A stretch of DNA of 44,854 bases, taken from Cyanosarcina radialis HA8281-LM2. GTDB lineage: Bacteria > Cyanobacteriota > Cyanobacteriia > Cyanobacteriales > CCAP-1448. Below the pieces are notes generated by a model. It made no database searches, was not told the origin of the DNA, and was given only the letters and a program-made list of their open reading frames with translations. The translations under genes and the position numbers were made by a program. Of this stretch, positions 8,770 through 17,412 are shown in pieces (within the stretch, counting starts at the first letter, position 1; each line of letters opens with the position of its first letter). The stretch lies in assembly GCA_019359615.1 (NCBI GenBank), contig JAHHHA010000046.1:1-44854 (forward strand), read 5' to 3'.

Positions 8770-10734
8770 CTACCCTTGAAATTCTACCCAGCGACGAAAT
8801 AGTTCGACTACGATTCGCCATCTAGACTCGTTTTTTTCGATGACATCGTGGCGGATCGAAGTATTAATTGCTAACAGTAAATCTTCCTCACCCATACCTG
8901 TAGCTGCGATTAGATCTTCTGTGCTTAAACCTTCCCGATGGGGTGCTAATGCCCTCAGAATCTCTTGCTGTCCAGTTGCACCTTGCGCTGCTTGTCCCCA
9001 GACTCCCTCGAAATAGTAGCGCCCCTGTTGAAAGAATTTTGGTTCGCTAATTATCGCTTCCACATCTTCTGCTGTAAAAGTTGCATCGCGAGAATTTCCA
9101 CGTTCAAAAACATAGTCGTTGTAGCGGCGCACTAGTTGAAATCCTATTAATTGCACTAAATAGGGTTGTCCAGCAGTAAGGTCAAAGATTTTATCTAAGG
9201 CTTCTGGGGTATAGTCGAGGAGGAAATCTTCGCTGGGATTTGCTAAAATTTGACGAGTATCTGCCCGTTGCAAGAAGCTAACTGGAATAGAAATCACGCT
9301 ACCAAAAAACGGGTTGAAATAATCGGCAGTCATTTCTTCTAATGTGTGTAAACCTGCGAAAGCAAAAGCAATTTTGGGACTCATTTGTACTAGCCCCCGC
9401 AGATAACCGATAAAGCTGTCGGGGATTTTTTTGGCGTTAATTAATTCTTCAATAGTTTCAAATTCATCTAAGGCAATAATTAATCCTTTACTGTTTAATT
9501 GAGTTAAAACTGTCTTTAAGTAGCGTTCAAATGTGCGTTCGGGCAGTTTGAAAAATTCCTCATCTTTGAGTGGAGGGATTTGAAAATTATTGGAAATTTC
9601 GTCGCTAATAGCTATTAGCACTTCGCCTACACCTTGAGAAACATCTCCCAAACGTTGCAAGTTAACATAAACGACTTTTACCTCTGCGCCTAGCTGAGTT
9701 GAGAGATTGCGGAGAATTGAGGTTTTGCCCATGCGCCGATGTCCGTAGAGGACAACCGATTGGAGTTGCTTGCCCATTACCCACAATTCTTCTAGCTGTC
9801 TGAAGATATCTTCTCTGCCGACAAACAAATTGCCAAAAACTGGATCGCCAATAATATAGGGATTAGTTACTGGTTGAGTAATAGCAATTTGACCGATATC
9901 TTTAGCAATTCCTTCTATGGCAGTTTTCCAAGTTCTAGCAATTTTAATAATTAGTTTTTTTTCAGGTTCAGGCAAATTGGATTTATTATTAATAACTTCT
10001 GTAAGTCTTCCAACGGCTCGACTCAAAGCCAAAGACTTAGTTTTACGGTAGAAGCTGCGCTGAATCAACTTGACATCTTCAACTACTCCTTTCAAGCTTT
10101 CCAAGTTTTTCCAAGTAGTTGGGCGGAGACAGTTATCTTGTGAGAAATTAGCAACTTCAACGCGAGCAATAGTGTCTACATCGGCTGCTTTTTGAAAAGC
10201 TGCCAGGGTTTGAGACAGCGCGAACATCTCCTCTCCATACAGCAGAGAACGCACTATAGTAAAAGCCTCTGTTGCGCGATCGGGATTATTTTGATGCAAG
10301 CAGTAGAAACCAGCCGCCGCAGCACGATAAGGAATATCTAAACGAAGCTCTGTGACCAAATTACTTTTAAGTTGTTGCTTCCAAGAAGGGAGTAAAAGAA
10401 AAAAAGCTTCTAGAGTATTTAATTTGAGATTGTCAATCAAAGAAGCGGAAGTAAAATATATCAGTCCCCAATCGTAAGGAGATGCTACTAACTGTGTGAG
10501 GCGAAAGATAACTAAATCTGAAGGGGTTTCAGCTAGTACCCGATTGACTGCTTGAGTTGTAGGGACAAACTGAAGACTATATTGCAACAGTTGGTTAAGA
10601 TTGTGTACTCCTGTTTGCCAATCTTGTTGCAGCCAATTGGTTAAGCGCGAGAAAAGGTAAGGAAGAGGGATTGGAGTAATGCGAGGAAATAACCAGCTAC
10701 TTTCAGGTGAAATCCCTGGCAATAAAGATATCAA
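8770..10734 (-). CDS. AAA/STAND-like ATPase with GHRRMGKTS P-loop, possibly 5'-truncated
   Basis: A 654-residue protein. An alpha-helical N-terminal region (about 25-290) is followed by NPYIIGDPVFGNLFVGRED near 291-309, Walker A GHRRMGKTS at 331-339, Walker B LIIALDEFE at 418-426, and a C-terminal winged-helix-like part (about 570-654). This matches a cyanobacterial ATP-binding family resembling archaeal-type ATPases; function is unknown, with possible signalling or defence roles. Family members I remember are longer, with membrane helices before the LTNWLQQDWQTG segment that here starts near residue 31. The first ~20 residues are antisense to a TetR-like remnant on the + strand, so the present start is likely a product of a rearrangement. 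Confidence 0.8.
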   Translation of the reverse strand: MISLLPGISPESSWLFPRITPIPLPYLFSRLTNWLQQDWQTGVHNLNQLLQYSLQFVPTTQAVNRVLAETPSDLVIFRLTQLVASPYDWGLIYFTSASLIDNLKLNTLEAFFLLLPSWKQQLKSNLVTELRLDIPYRAAAAGFYCLHQNNPDRATEAFTIVRSLLYGEEMFALSQTLAAFQKAADVDTIARVEVANFSQDNCLRPTTWKNLESLKGVVEDVKLIQRSFYRKTKSLALSRAVGRLTEVINNKSNLPEPEKKLIIKIARTWKTAIEGIAKDIGQIAITQPVTNPYIIGDPVFGNLFVGREDIFRQLEELWVMGKQLQSVVLYGHRRMGKTSILRNLSTQLGAEVKVVYVNLQRLGDVSQGVGEVLIAISDEISNNFQIPPLKDEEFFKLPERTFERYLKTVLTQLNSKGLIIALDEFETIEELINAKKIPDSFIGYLRGLVQMSPKIAFAFAGLHTLEEMTADYFNPFFGSVISIPVSFLQRADTRQILANPSEDFLLDYTPEALDKIFDLTAGQPYLVQLIGFQLVRRYNDYVFERGNSRDATFTAEDVEAIISEPKFFQQGRYYFEGVWGQAAQGATGQQEILRALAPHREGLSTEDLIAATGMGEEDLLLAINTSIRHDVIEKNESRWRIVVELFRRWVEFQG

Positions 10735-10852
10735 GGCAATTGCTCGGCTAATGATTGCTACCTCTTATGGACTCAATATCGCTGCTCGGATAAATCCAAG
10801 CAGGGACGTATTGGAAGATATGACACGAGCCGCCGTCTCTATTCTCGACTAA
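10679..10852 (+). pseudogene. Remnant of a TetR-family regulator (C-terminal end)
   Basis: A 57-codon frame ending at TAA 10850-10852 contains GNKDIKAIARLMIATSYGLN and then NPSRDVLEDMTRAAVSILD. This is the usual ending of TetR-family regulators: two helices with 'GL..A(R/K)..P.R..LED' and a final A.S.LD helix. The DNA-binding half is missing; a stop (10658-10660) lies just upstream in frame. It overlaps the first codons of the antisense ATPase gene. It sits immediately before a SnoaL-like gene, a pairing often seen for intact TetR genes. Confidence 0.65.
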
Positions 10853-10902
10853 TTTTTTTACTCTATTTTGAACCAAACAGTACAAAACAAGGAAGAATTC
10901 AT

Positions 10903-11277
10903 ATGTTGCAAAAGTTGCTGCCCTTGGCTGTTGCGCTACCTATCTTAGCTACAGGCACGATTGCTTGCTCAAATCTCGATCGCCTCAATCGCGCTGATGC
11001 TCAACCACAACTCAATCAAACCGTCTCTGCTCAAGAAACAGAAGAATTCCGCAAGTTACTGGTAGATTACTATGCAGCATGGAGTATCCCAACTGACAAA
11101 CCTTGGAATATCACAATGGCTGAGAAATTTTATCAGCGTAACGATCGTATGTTTGGCTTTGATTTCAATCCACCTGCTGAAGGTTTTCAAGGCTGGGAGG
11201 CTTACAAACGCGAGTTAACAACGATTATGAGCAATTATTCTAAATTTACGGTAACGTTGGGCGATCGCTCACTCTAA
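10903..11277 (+). CDS. SnoaL/NTF2-like putative lipoprotein, C-terminally truncated
   Basis: 124 residues. The N-terminus MLQKLLPLAVALPILATGTIAC is a lipoprotein-type signal with a cysteine at residue 22. Residues 48-120 (EFRKLLVDYYAAWSIP, AEKFYQRNDRMFGFD, FQGWEAYKREL) match the first half of a SnoaL/NTF2 (ketosteroid-isomerase-like) fold. Family members continue for about 60 more residues with several beta strands; here the frame stops right after VTLGD, at a HIP1 site. A Shine-Dalgarno AAGGAAG lies near 10890. It is probably a non-functional fragment left by the same rearrangement that damaged the neighbouring TetR gene. Substrate unknown. Confidence 0.7.
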   Translation: MLQKLLPLAVALPILATGTIACSNLDRLNRADAQPQLNQTVSAQETEEFRKLLVDYYAAWSIPTDKPWNITMAEKFYQRNDRMFGFDFNPPAEGFQGWEAYKRELTTIMSNYSKFTVTLGDRSL

Positions 11278-11388
11278 GCTGTTGAAAATTTCTGAATGAG
11301 CGATCCGCCCTCGTTTTGAGTCCGTCCGTTGCCAGCCCTTGTTGGGCTACCTTAAACTAAGAGAAACGCTGTACGGTCTTTAATAACT

Positions 11389-11619
11389 ATGAATTATCAC
11401 AATATTATTACGATCGAGCCAGATAAGCGGGGAGGAAAACCCTGTATCCGACGGATGCGAATTACTGTGTACGATGTTCTGGGGTGGTTGGCAGCAGGGA
11501 TGTCTCATGCTGAAATCTTAGAAGACTTCCCAGAATTGACGGAAGAGGACATTAGAGCCTGTCTGGAATTTGCGGCGGATCGGGAGCATCGTTTAGCTGT
11601 TTCGGCAGGTGCAGCTTGA
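11389..11619 (+). CDS. DUF433 antitoxin (VapB-like)
   Basis: 76 residues with the DUF433 signature: ITIEPDKRGGKPCIRRMRIT at residues 7-26, VYDVLGWLAAGMSHAEIL, then FPELTEEDIRACLEFAADRE. DUF433 proteins are small winged-helix-type antitoxins usually paired with a DUF5615 PIN-like toxin, as here. Its stop overlaps the next start by four bases (TTGA), so the two are translationally coupled. The protein would bind and neutralise the toxin and probably repress its own promoter; the repression is inferred from the family. Confidence 0.9.
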   Translation: MNYHNIITIEPDKRGGKPCIRRMRITVYDVLGWLAAGMSHAEILEDFPELTEEDIRACLEFAADREHRLAVSAGAA

Positions 11620-11948
11620 AACTGCTTTTCGACCAAAACTTGAGTCGTAAACTGGTGACGCGATTAGCCGACATTTACCCAAACTCAAGCCACGTTCAGT
11701 TCCACGAATTAGAAGAAAAGACTGATACCGAGATCTGGGAGTTTGCCCTAGCAAATGACTTCTGCATCGTGACTCAAGATGTAGACTTTGCAGAGAGAAG
11801 TCGTTTATATGGCTCTCCGCCCAAAGTTGTATGGCTACGCTGTGGGAATGCACCAACTAGCCAAGTCGAGACTTTACTTCGTTCTGGGGTAGATGCAATT
11901 CAGGAGCTTTTAAGCAACCCTAATTTTCATTGCTTGGAATTGTATTGA
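11616..11948 (+). CDS. DUF5615 PIN-like toxin
   Basis: 110 residues. It starts MKLLFDQNLS with the invariant early aspartate (D6), continues with HVQFHELEEKTDTEIWEFA, then the core strand DFCIVTQDVDF near residues 47-57, and PPKVVWLRCGN. This is the Mut7-C/PIN-like fold of DUF5615 toxins, predicted RNases. The start codon is TTG at 11616 and overlaps the antitoxin stop. No alternative ATG preserves the conserved LLFDQNLS strand. Expression of the toxin below the antitoxin through a weak start codon is a plausible design, but that is inference. Confidence 0.88.
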   Translation: MKLLFDQNLSRKLVTRLADIYPNSSHVQFHELEEKTDTEIWEFALANDFCIVTQDVDFAERSRLYGSPPKVVWLRCGNAPTSQVETLLRSGVDAIQELLSNPNFHCLELY

Positions 11949-12122
11949 GGCGTATAAGACCCTCATTACTCAGCAGAGACGAAAACTGGCACTCGCTTAT
12001 AGGCTGGCGTTCCCGATTGCTTTCTCAGTTAGAGCGCAATAACCTTTGTTTATATTTCAGTAGAGGGAAATCTGAGTTTTAAGGCTAACTGCTAAAATAA
12101 GAAATTTATCAAGTGCAGAATT

Positions 12123-12383
12123 ATGGCTCGCTACGATCCTTTTACGATTCAAATGCAAGTTACCCGGATGTTTCAAGAGGGGCAATCCTTCTTTGCCAGC
12201 ATGAAAGTCCAAGACTGGTTGCGAGAACGCAATGAAGATCCGGCAGCTTACGATATTATCTTCCACAAGAAACCAGCGCCACCTGGCTCTAAAGAAGTCT
12301 TTGCGATCGACATCGAATTGCGCCGTAAAGACGGACAACCAGTAGATCCTTGGCTGCAAACAGAAGTTAACCGCCACAGCTAA
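12123..12383 (+). CDS. Conserved small soluble protein, unknown
   Basis: 86 residues, beginning [20 protein letters not shown], mixed helix and strand, with [20 protein letters not shown] near the end. No signal peptide, membrane helix or cysteine. It lies 52 bases upstream of rph on the same strand, with a run of heptamer repeats between. Codon use and composition look like a genuine gene. I do not recognise the family. Confidence 0.7.
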   Translation: MARYDPFTIQMQVTRMFQEGQSFFASMKVQDWLRERNEDPAAYDIIFHKKPAPPGSKEVFAIDIELRRKDGQPVDPWLQTEVNRHS

Positions 12384-12394
12384 ACTGCTATGGT

Positions 12395-12429
12395 TTACTT
12401 ATTACTTATTACTTGTTACTTATTACTTC
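12395..12429 (+). repeat. Five tandem TTACTTA-type heptamers
   Basis: Five contiguous 7-bp units (TTACTTA, TTACTTA, TTACTTG, TTACTTA, TTACTTC), ending six bases before the rph ATG. Short heptanucleotide arrays of this kind are known in cyanobacteria. Here they occupy the place where a ribosome-binding site would be. Confidence 0.9.
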
Positions 12430-12435
12430 CTAAAC

Positions 12436-13161
12436 ATGGTTTGGCAGCGTCCAGATGGTCGGCAATTCGATCGCTTGCGTCCGATCGGCTTTGAGAAGGG
12501 TTTTACCCGCTTTGCTGACGGTTCGGTTTTGACTAAATGCGGCAATACTCACGTCCTTTGTAACGTCACCGTTCAAGCTGGAGTTCCCAAGTTTTTAGAA
12601 GGAACTGGTAAAGGCTGGCTGACCGCTGAATACCGGATGTTACCGACAGCGACTAATAAGCGTCAAGAACGAGAAGGCTGGAAACTCTCAGGACGCACTC
12701 AAGAAATCCAGCGGCTGATCGGGCGCAGCTTGCGGGCGGCGCTAGATCTAGAATTGCTGGGAGAATATACCCTAATCGTCGATGCCGATGTCTTGCAGGC
12801 TGATGCTGGCACGCGGACGACTGCGATTACGGGTGGATTTGTGGCCTTAGCAGAAGCGATCGCTAAACTTTTAAGTCAAGGAAAATTGACGCGATCGCCT
12901 ATTCGCCATCAAGTAGCAGCTGTTTCGGTCGGATTGTTGCAAGGCGAACCTTTTTTAGATCTCGATTACGACGAAGATGTGACTGCCGATATCGATTTTA
13001 ATGTCGTAATGAATGACGATTTGGCCATAATTGAAATTCAGGGAACGGCAGAGTTTGGTAGTTTCAGCCGCACGCAGTTAAATCTAATGATGGATTTGGC
13101 TGAAAAAGGAATTAAAGAATTACTTGAAGCCCAACGGCGATCGCTTTCTTTAAGTACCTAA
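12436..13161 (+). CDS. rph: Ribonuclease PH
   Basis: 241 residues, normal length. It is a phosphorolytic 3'-5' exoribonuclease that trims tRNA and other RNA 3' ends, using phosphate and releasing nucleoside diphosphates. Motifs: N-terminal RPDGR and [11 protein letters not shown] near residues 5-24, LTAEYRMLP near 62, [17 protein letters not shown] near 85-101, the core [19 protein letters not shown] near 116-134, and the DLDYDED...D metal/phosphate site near 175-187. The ATG at 12436 gives the family N-terminus. No Shine-Dalgarno is present; tandem heptamers occupy the upstream 40 bases. Confidence 0.97.
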   Translation: MVWQRPDGRQFDRLRPIGFEKGFTRFADGSVLTKCGNTHVLCNVTVQAGVPKFLEGTGKGWLTAEYRMLPTATNKRQEREGWKLSGRTQEIQRLIGRSLRAALDLELLGEYTLIVDADVLQADAGTRTTAITGGFVALAEAIAKLLSQGKLTRSPIRHQVAAVSVGLLQGEPFLDLDYDEDVTADIDFNVVMNDDLAIIEIQGTAEFGSFSRTQLNLMMDLAEKGIKELLEAQRRSLSLST

Positions 13162-13201
13162 GCAGAATAAATGATATGTGGCTATGACTTTATCATTAGA
13201 C

Positions 13202-13333
13202 ATCTTGCATAAGTCGATAACTTATCAAAAACATCTGCTCCTTCGGCTTTGCTCAGGACAAGGTTTATCTGCGTTTATCTGCTGTTCATCTGCGTTCTAA
13301 ATCTAAAATTTGGATTTTTGCAAGAAGTCTATT
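13202..13333. repeat. Dispersed intergenic repeat, copy 2, with an internal insertion
   Basis: It shares CTTGCATAAGTCGATAAC, GTTTATCTGC units, AATTTGGATTTTTGCAAG and GTCTATT with 1031-1112. Between the first modules it carries an extra segment with CTTCGGCTTTGCTCAGGAC, itself resembling the short element near 37770-37795 read in reverse. This looks like one repeat nested in another. Confidence 0.6.
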
Positions 13334-13349
13334 AATTTTGCCTACCTAC

Positions 13350-15431
13350 TTAGCTGATTTCTCGTTGCCATAATATATCGGCTACCCGTGCCAACCCCGC
13401 CTTCAGGTGGCGGCGATAGGTACTAAAAGGTAAATCTAGTAATTCAGCCGCTTGCTCTTGGGTGGGGGCTGGACGCAAATAAGTACGATTTAAGGCGCGG
13501 TACAATTTATCATCGCGGGGAGTGGATTGCAAAGATTTAGCTACTTCTTCGATTAAAGCTTGCAGGGCCGCAACTCGTTCGGCCGAATTAGCTCTAGCTG
13601 CTACTTTTTCTAAAACTAACCGCGATCGCAGTAAGGGATTTTGCTGCAAAAGATCGGGACGAGCAAAATGGCGAAAGGCCTCGTGTACCGCTAAGGCAAA
13701 TTCTGCTTGACTGAGAACCAACAAAGGTTCGCTGGTTGGTGCTGGTTGAATCGCTTGCGCCGAAGCCGCAATTTCTCTTTGAGCCAAAAGTTCTTGCCAG
13801 GTAGAAGGCGATACGACTCGCCAATCGTGTCCGTAGACTCCGTATTGCTTTTCTCCCACTGCAAAATCGGCTTCTCGCAGCCGCGTCAAATCGGCGTAAG
13901 CAAACATCGCCGCCCAGAATTCTGGAGTGGCACAAGGTAAAAACGTGAATGCTAAGCCGTTGGTACTGCGATAGTGCTGGACGCAGCTAATAAAAATGAG
14001 GCTTTGGGTGGGAGAAACATCTTGATAGGTATCCCGTGCCATCCAAAAGCGAAACATGGTTGCCCCTTCACCCGGACGTAAAGGGACGTGGTTTTGGAGG
14101 TAACGCCAACAAGCGATCGCACCTGGATCGACGCGCAAATCTTCTACGCTAGCCAGGTGTAGTGCCAACATCAGCATAAAGCCCGCTGGAGTGGCTCGAT
14201 CGTCCCGAAATACCACTACCCCTTGGGGTTGTCTGGCAAACCAATGGGCGGCAATTTGGGCTGATTCTTCGCCTTCATGTGCCGCTACCATCTCGATCAA
14301 GGCAGTTTTGTCAGTTTCCTGCATCCGATCTGTCACCAAGCTGCTGCTAGATTGCCAGGTAAAATTGGGGCGCACTGAAGGATTATCTCGATGCAAGAAA
14401 ATATAATCGAATAAAACTCGCTGCTGTTCTACTCCTTGAGTTTCCTCCAACCGTTTGATGTAATAGGTGCGGGCGCGGCGGTGCAGTTCGGCATACCAAT
14501 CGGGATTGCGCCAGCGCAAGTCAGCAATTAACACTTCCCTGACCAAGTCGTGGGGAAATATCCCCAGTTGTCCCGACTCAGTAAACGATAATTCGCGCAA
14601 CCACTCGAACAAATGATGGACATCGCTGACCTCTAGCATTTGCGATAATAAAGTCTCAGTAGTTAGCCCTACTAAGGCGCAAGCTTCTAAGGCCATGCGG
14701 CGATCGGAACTGGGGATGTCTTGCAAAAATCTTTCTAGTAGCGTTTTAACGACATCTGGTGCGATTTCTGGTTGAAAATCGAGATCTTGTCCTTGGGCGA
14801 AAACATCCGCTACTAGAGACAAAGCTAATGGGTGTCCGTGGGTAAAATTTAACACCGCTTGGTGTTGGGCTGAGGGCACTTCTCGCTTCGTCAGGTAAAT
14901 TTGACTTTCTTCTGGACTCAGATTGCGCAGCGAGAGCATTTGGCTTAAACCTTGCCACCCAGTATCAGTTCGCCAAGCAGGTGTAGGAAGATAGCGACCT
15001 GCTAGTACGATTAAGATCTGCTCTGGTAGCTGGGGGATAAATTCTTCTCGCAGCCATTCATCTAAAGGGGCAATAGTTTCATAAGTATCGACCAACAAAA
15101 CGTGACGTTGCGATCGAGCCGTTAGCGCCTGACAAGGAGATTCTGTCGGCTGAAGATCGAGTAGATTCCGCAATACGCTTAAAAACGAATCTGGCGATGG
15201 TTCTAAATTTCGGGCATCAATATAAGTAGCTGAGATTTGATGTTGCTGGCATAGGCTGAGATATTGTCCCATCAGCGTCGTCTTGCCTACACCTCCAGGA
15301 CCGAAAACGTGCAGCACGATAAATGGTAACTCCCTAGAGGCGATCGCCGACTCGAATAACAGCAATTCCTGCGTGCGTCCGACAAATCGCCGTTGCCGTT
15401 CGTTACTCAGACGTTTTGCTATTGATACCAT
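13350..15431 (-). CDS. STAND-type NTPase with C-terminal helix-turn-helix
   Basis: 693 residues. The N-terminus RRFVGRTQEL (15-24) and Walker A GPGGVGKTT at 44-52 begin a STAND/AAA NTPase module; HVLLVDTYETIAPLDEW near 110-126 is the Walker B region, and HGHPLALSLVADVF near 208-221 is the GxP-like motif of STAND ATPases. A long central region of unknown fold follows (about 300-620). The last ~40 residues (EQAAELLDLPFSTYRRHLKA) look like a sigma-70 region 4 or LuxR-type helix-turn-helix. It therefore resembles a large MalT-like signal-dependent transcription regulator. The ligand and targets are unknown. No operon partner is visible on this strand. Confidence 0.75.
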   Translation of the reverse strand: MVSIAKRLSNERQRRFVGRTQELLLFESAIASRELPFIVLHVFGPGGVGKTTLMGQYLSLCQQHQISATYIDARNLEPSPDSFLSVLRNLLDLQPTESPCQALTARSQRHVLLVDTYETIAPLDEWLREEFIPQLPEQILIVLAGRYLPTPAWRTDTGWQGLSQMLSLRNLSPEESQIYLTKREVPSAQHQAVLNFTHGHPLALSLVADVFAQGQDLDFQPEIAPDVVKTLLERFLQDIPSSDRRMALEACALVGLTTETLLSQMLEVSDVHHLFEWLRELSFTESGQLGIFPHDLVREVLIADLRWRNPDWYAELHRRARTYYIKRLEETQGVEQQRVLFDYIFLHRDNPSVRPNFTWQSSSSLVTDRMQETDKTALIEMVAAHEGEESAQIAAHWFARQPQGVVVFRDDRATPAGFMLMLALHLASVEDLRVDPGAIACWRYLQNHVPLRPGEGATMFRFWMARDTYQDVSPTQSLIFISCVQHYRSTNGLAFTFLPCATPEFWAAMFAYADLTRLREADFAVGEKQYGVYGHDWRVVSPSTWQELLAQREIAASAQAIQPAPTSEPLLVLSQAEFALAVHEAFRHFARPDLLQQNPLLRSRLVLEKVAARANSAERVAALQALIEEVAKSLQSTPRDDKLYRALNRTYLRPAPTQEQAAELLDLPFSTYRRHLKAGLARVADILWQREIS

Positions 15432-16171
15432 AAGTATTCCTCGCCAACAGCTTCTAAAAAATCTTTAATGTCTCTTGTCGATCTCTACCGTCAGAAAGTC
15501 GATCGTCTCATCGCCTCCCTTGTCTGAGTTATAACTTCGATCGCCGGAACTAGTCAGAATTCATTTTTATTTCGCTAGGGTAACTAAATACAATAGCATT
15601 TATCGTTTGCATACACTGCCATTAAGAAAGTTTCCAGAATTTTAACGGCGATCGTTCTAGCGTTTGCGCCAGCAAGTCTCGCTCTCACCTAATAGGTATC
15701 GATCGGGAATAACTATAGACTGCGATCGATTGAGTTGCTGATGATTGCATGAGAGCCAAGAGTAAAATAGAATAAAAACAAAACTATTAGTTCAAAATTT
15801 TTAACCCATATTCTGCCTTTATTTGCTCGCCCAAAAGCAGGCAATTTACTCGGATTGGACTAAGAGAAAATGTAGCTAAAAATTCAGATCGCAGTAGTTT
15901 ATAATTTTAGCTCTGGTCGATCTGAAAGAGCGATCGAATGTTAAATAGACTTTAAACTATTAATGCCAGCTTGACAGTAAGAAAAAGTAACAAATAGTAA
16001 GAAGTTTAATGAAGTGTGGAGTGTTAAGTGTGGAGTTAAAAATTCTTCCCCTGCTCCCCCTGCTCCCCCTGCTCCCCATCTCCCCATCTCCCCATCTCCC
16101 CTCCCCTATAGCAACATACCGTCTGAATTTGATAACCTAGCTGAAATAGTCTTGGGAGCCTTGTCAGAGCA
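15432..16171. other. 740-bp spacer between divergent STAND NTPase and guaB3 genes
   Basis: This region should contain both promoters. Scattered CGATCG sites are seen (15501-15742, 15919-15935). Its right end holds a C-rich tandem repeat (16051-16107). No ORF, RNA or strong promoter boxes could be supported. Confidence 0.5.
16051..16107 (+). repeat. C-rich tandem repeats CTGCTCCCC and CATCTCCC
   Basis: Three copies of the 9-mer CTGCTCCCC run directly into three copies of the 8-mer CATCTCCC. It lies about 65 bases before the guaB3 start. This low-complexity array is similar to other short tandem repeats of filamentous cyanobacteria. Confidence 0.85.
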
Positions 16172-17335
16172 GTGGATATTCAAATTGGGCGGGGAAAAAT
16201 GGCTCGTAGAGCCTATGGCATTGATGAAATTGCGCTAGTACCTGGAACGGTAACACTAGATCCGAGTTTGGCAAACACTAGCTGGCAAATAGGTGGCATC
16301 GAACGGGAAATTCCGATTATTGCTAGTGCCATGGATGGGGTAGTAGACGTGCAGATGGCGGTTTTGCTATCGCAATTAGGAGCAATGGGAGTCTTGAACT
16401 TAGAGGGCATTCAAACCCGCTATAGCGATCCTAACCCCATCCTCGATCGCATGACCTCAGTGGGAAATTCTGAGTTCGTACCCTTGATGCAAGAGTTGTA
16501 TGCCGAAGCAATTAAACCAGAATTAATCGCCCAACGAGTTCGAGAAATTAAAGATGCAGGCGGGATTGCTGCTGTCAGCGCCACTCCAGCGGGCGCAACG
16601 AAGTACGGACAAATTGTGGCCGAGGCAGGTGCGGATTTATTTTTTATCCAAGCTACTGTAGTTTCAACCGCTCACCTCTCGCCTGAGTCGGTAACGCCAC
16701 TCGATTTGGCTCAATTCTGTCAAGAAATGTCGCTGCCAGTCATTCTAGGCAATTGCGTCACTTACGAAGTTGCCCTGAACTTAATGAAAGCTGGTGCGGC
16801 TGCCGTATTGGTAGGGATCGGACCTGGTGCGGCTTGTACTTCTCGCGGAGTTTTGGGCGTAGGGATACCTCAAGCTACAGCGGTGGCTGACTGTGCCGCA
16901 GCCCGCGACGACTATTACCAAGAAACGGGCAATTACGTCCCAGTAATTGCTGATGGCGGCTTAATTACTGGCGGCGACATCTGCAAGTGCATTGCCTGCG
17001 GAGCCGATGGGGTGATGATCGGTTCTCCATTTGCCAGGGCTGCTGAAGCCCCAGGACGAGGTTATCACTGGGGAATGGCTACACCCAGTCCAGTTTTGCC
17101 GCGCGGTACTCGCATTAGAGTCGGCACTACTGGAACTTTAGAACAAATTCTGACCGGCCCGGCGCAGCTTGACGATGGCACTCATAATTTGTTGGGGGCA
17201 CTTAAAACCAGTATGGGAACTTTAGGCGCAAAAAATATTAAGGAAATGCAACAAGTTGAAGTCGCTATAGCTCCTTCTTTGCTAACCGAAGGCAAGCTTT
17301 ACCAAAAAGCTCAGCAATTGGGGATGGGAAAATGA
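16172..17335 (+). CDS. guaB3: GuaB3 family IMP dehydrogenase
   Basis: 387 residues, an IMP dehydrogenase-like (beta/alpha)8 barrel without the CBS pair that interrupts standard GuaB, which is how GuaB3 differs. The start at 16172 gives MDIQIGRGKMARRAYGIDEI, the expected beginning; a later ATG at 16199 would lose it. Catalytic-loop cysteine is C222 in GPGAACTSRGVLGVGIPQ (217-234). IMP-binding stretches are DGGLITGGD (261-269) and VMIGSPFA near 281-288. GuaB3 converts IMP to XMP, feeding guanine nucleotide synthesis. It is followed by the Yfr1 RNA and trxA, a neighbourhood known in several cyanobacteria. Confidence 0.93.
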   Translation: MDIQIGRGKMARRAYGIDEIALVPGTVTLDPSLANTSWQIGGIEREIPIIASAMDGVVDVQMAVLLSQLGAMGVLNLEGIQTRYSDPNPILDRMTSVGNSEFVPLMQELYAEAIKPELIAQRVREIKDAGGIAAVSATPAGATKYGQIVAEAGADLFFIQATVVSTAHLSPESVTPLDLAQFCQEMSLPVILGNCVTYEVALNLMKAGAAAVLVGIGPGAACTSRGVLGVGIPQATAVADCAAARDDYYQETGNYVPVIADGGLITGGDICKCIACGADGVMIGSPFARAAEAPGRGYHWGMATPSPVLPRGTRIRVGTTGTLEQILTGPAQLDDGTHNLLGALKTSMGTLGAKNIKEMQQVEVAIAPSLLTEGKLYQKAQQLGMGK

Positions 17336-17400
17336 GAAAAAGTTCAAAAAAAGACAACAAGTTTTGTGGGCGATCGCTCTAAAAATTGAAAACAGTTGCT

Positions 17401-17406
17401 TACAAT
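17401..17406 (+). promoter_or_regulatory. Candidate -10 box of the Yfr1 RNA
   Basis: TACAAT lies 7-10 bases before the predicted 5' end of the RNA, a standard -10 position. No good -35 hexamer is seen at 17 bp upstream (17378-17383 reads TCTAAA). Confidence 0.5.
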
Positions 17407-17412
17407 AGAGAA

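Noticed and set aside
11300-11360. AGCCCTTGTTGGGCT hairpin as a riboswitch or attenuator of the toxin-antitoxin pair
   Set aside because: The stem is only 5 bp with no T-run or other structure.
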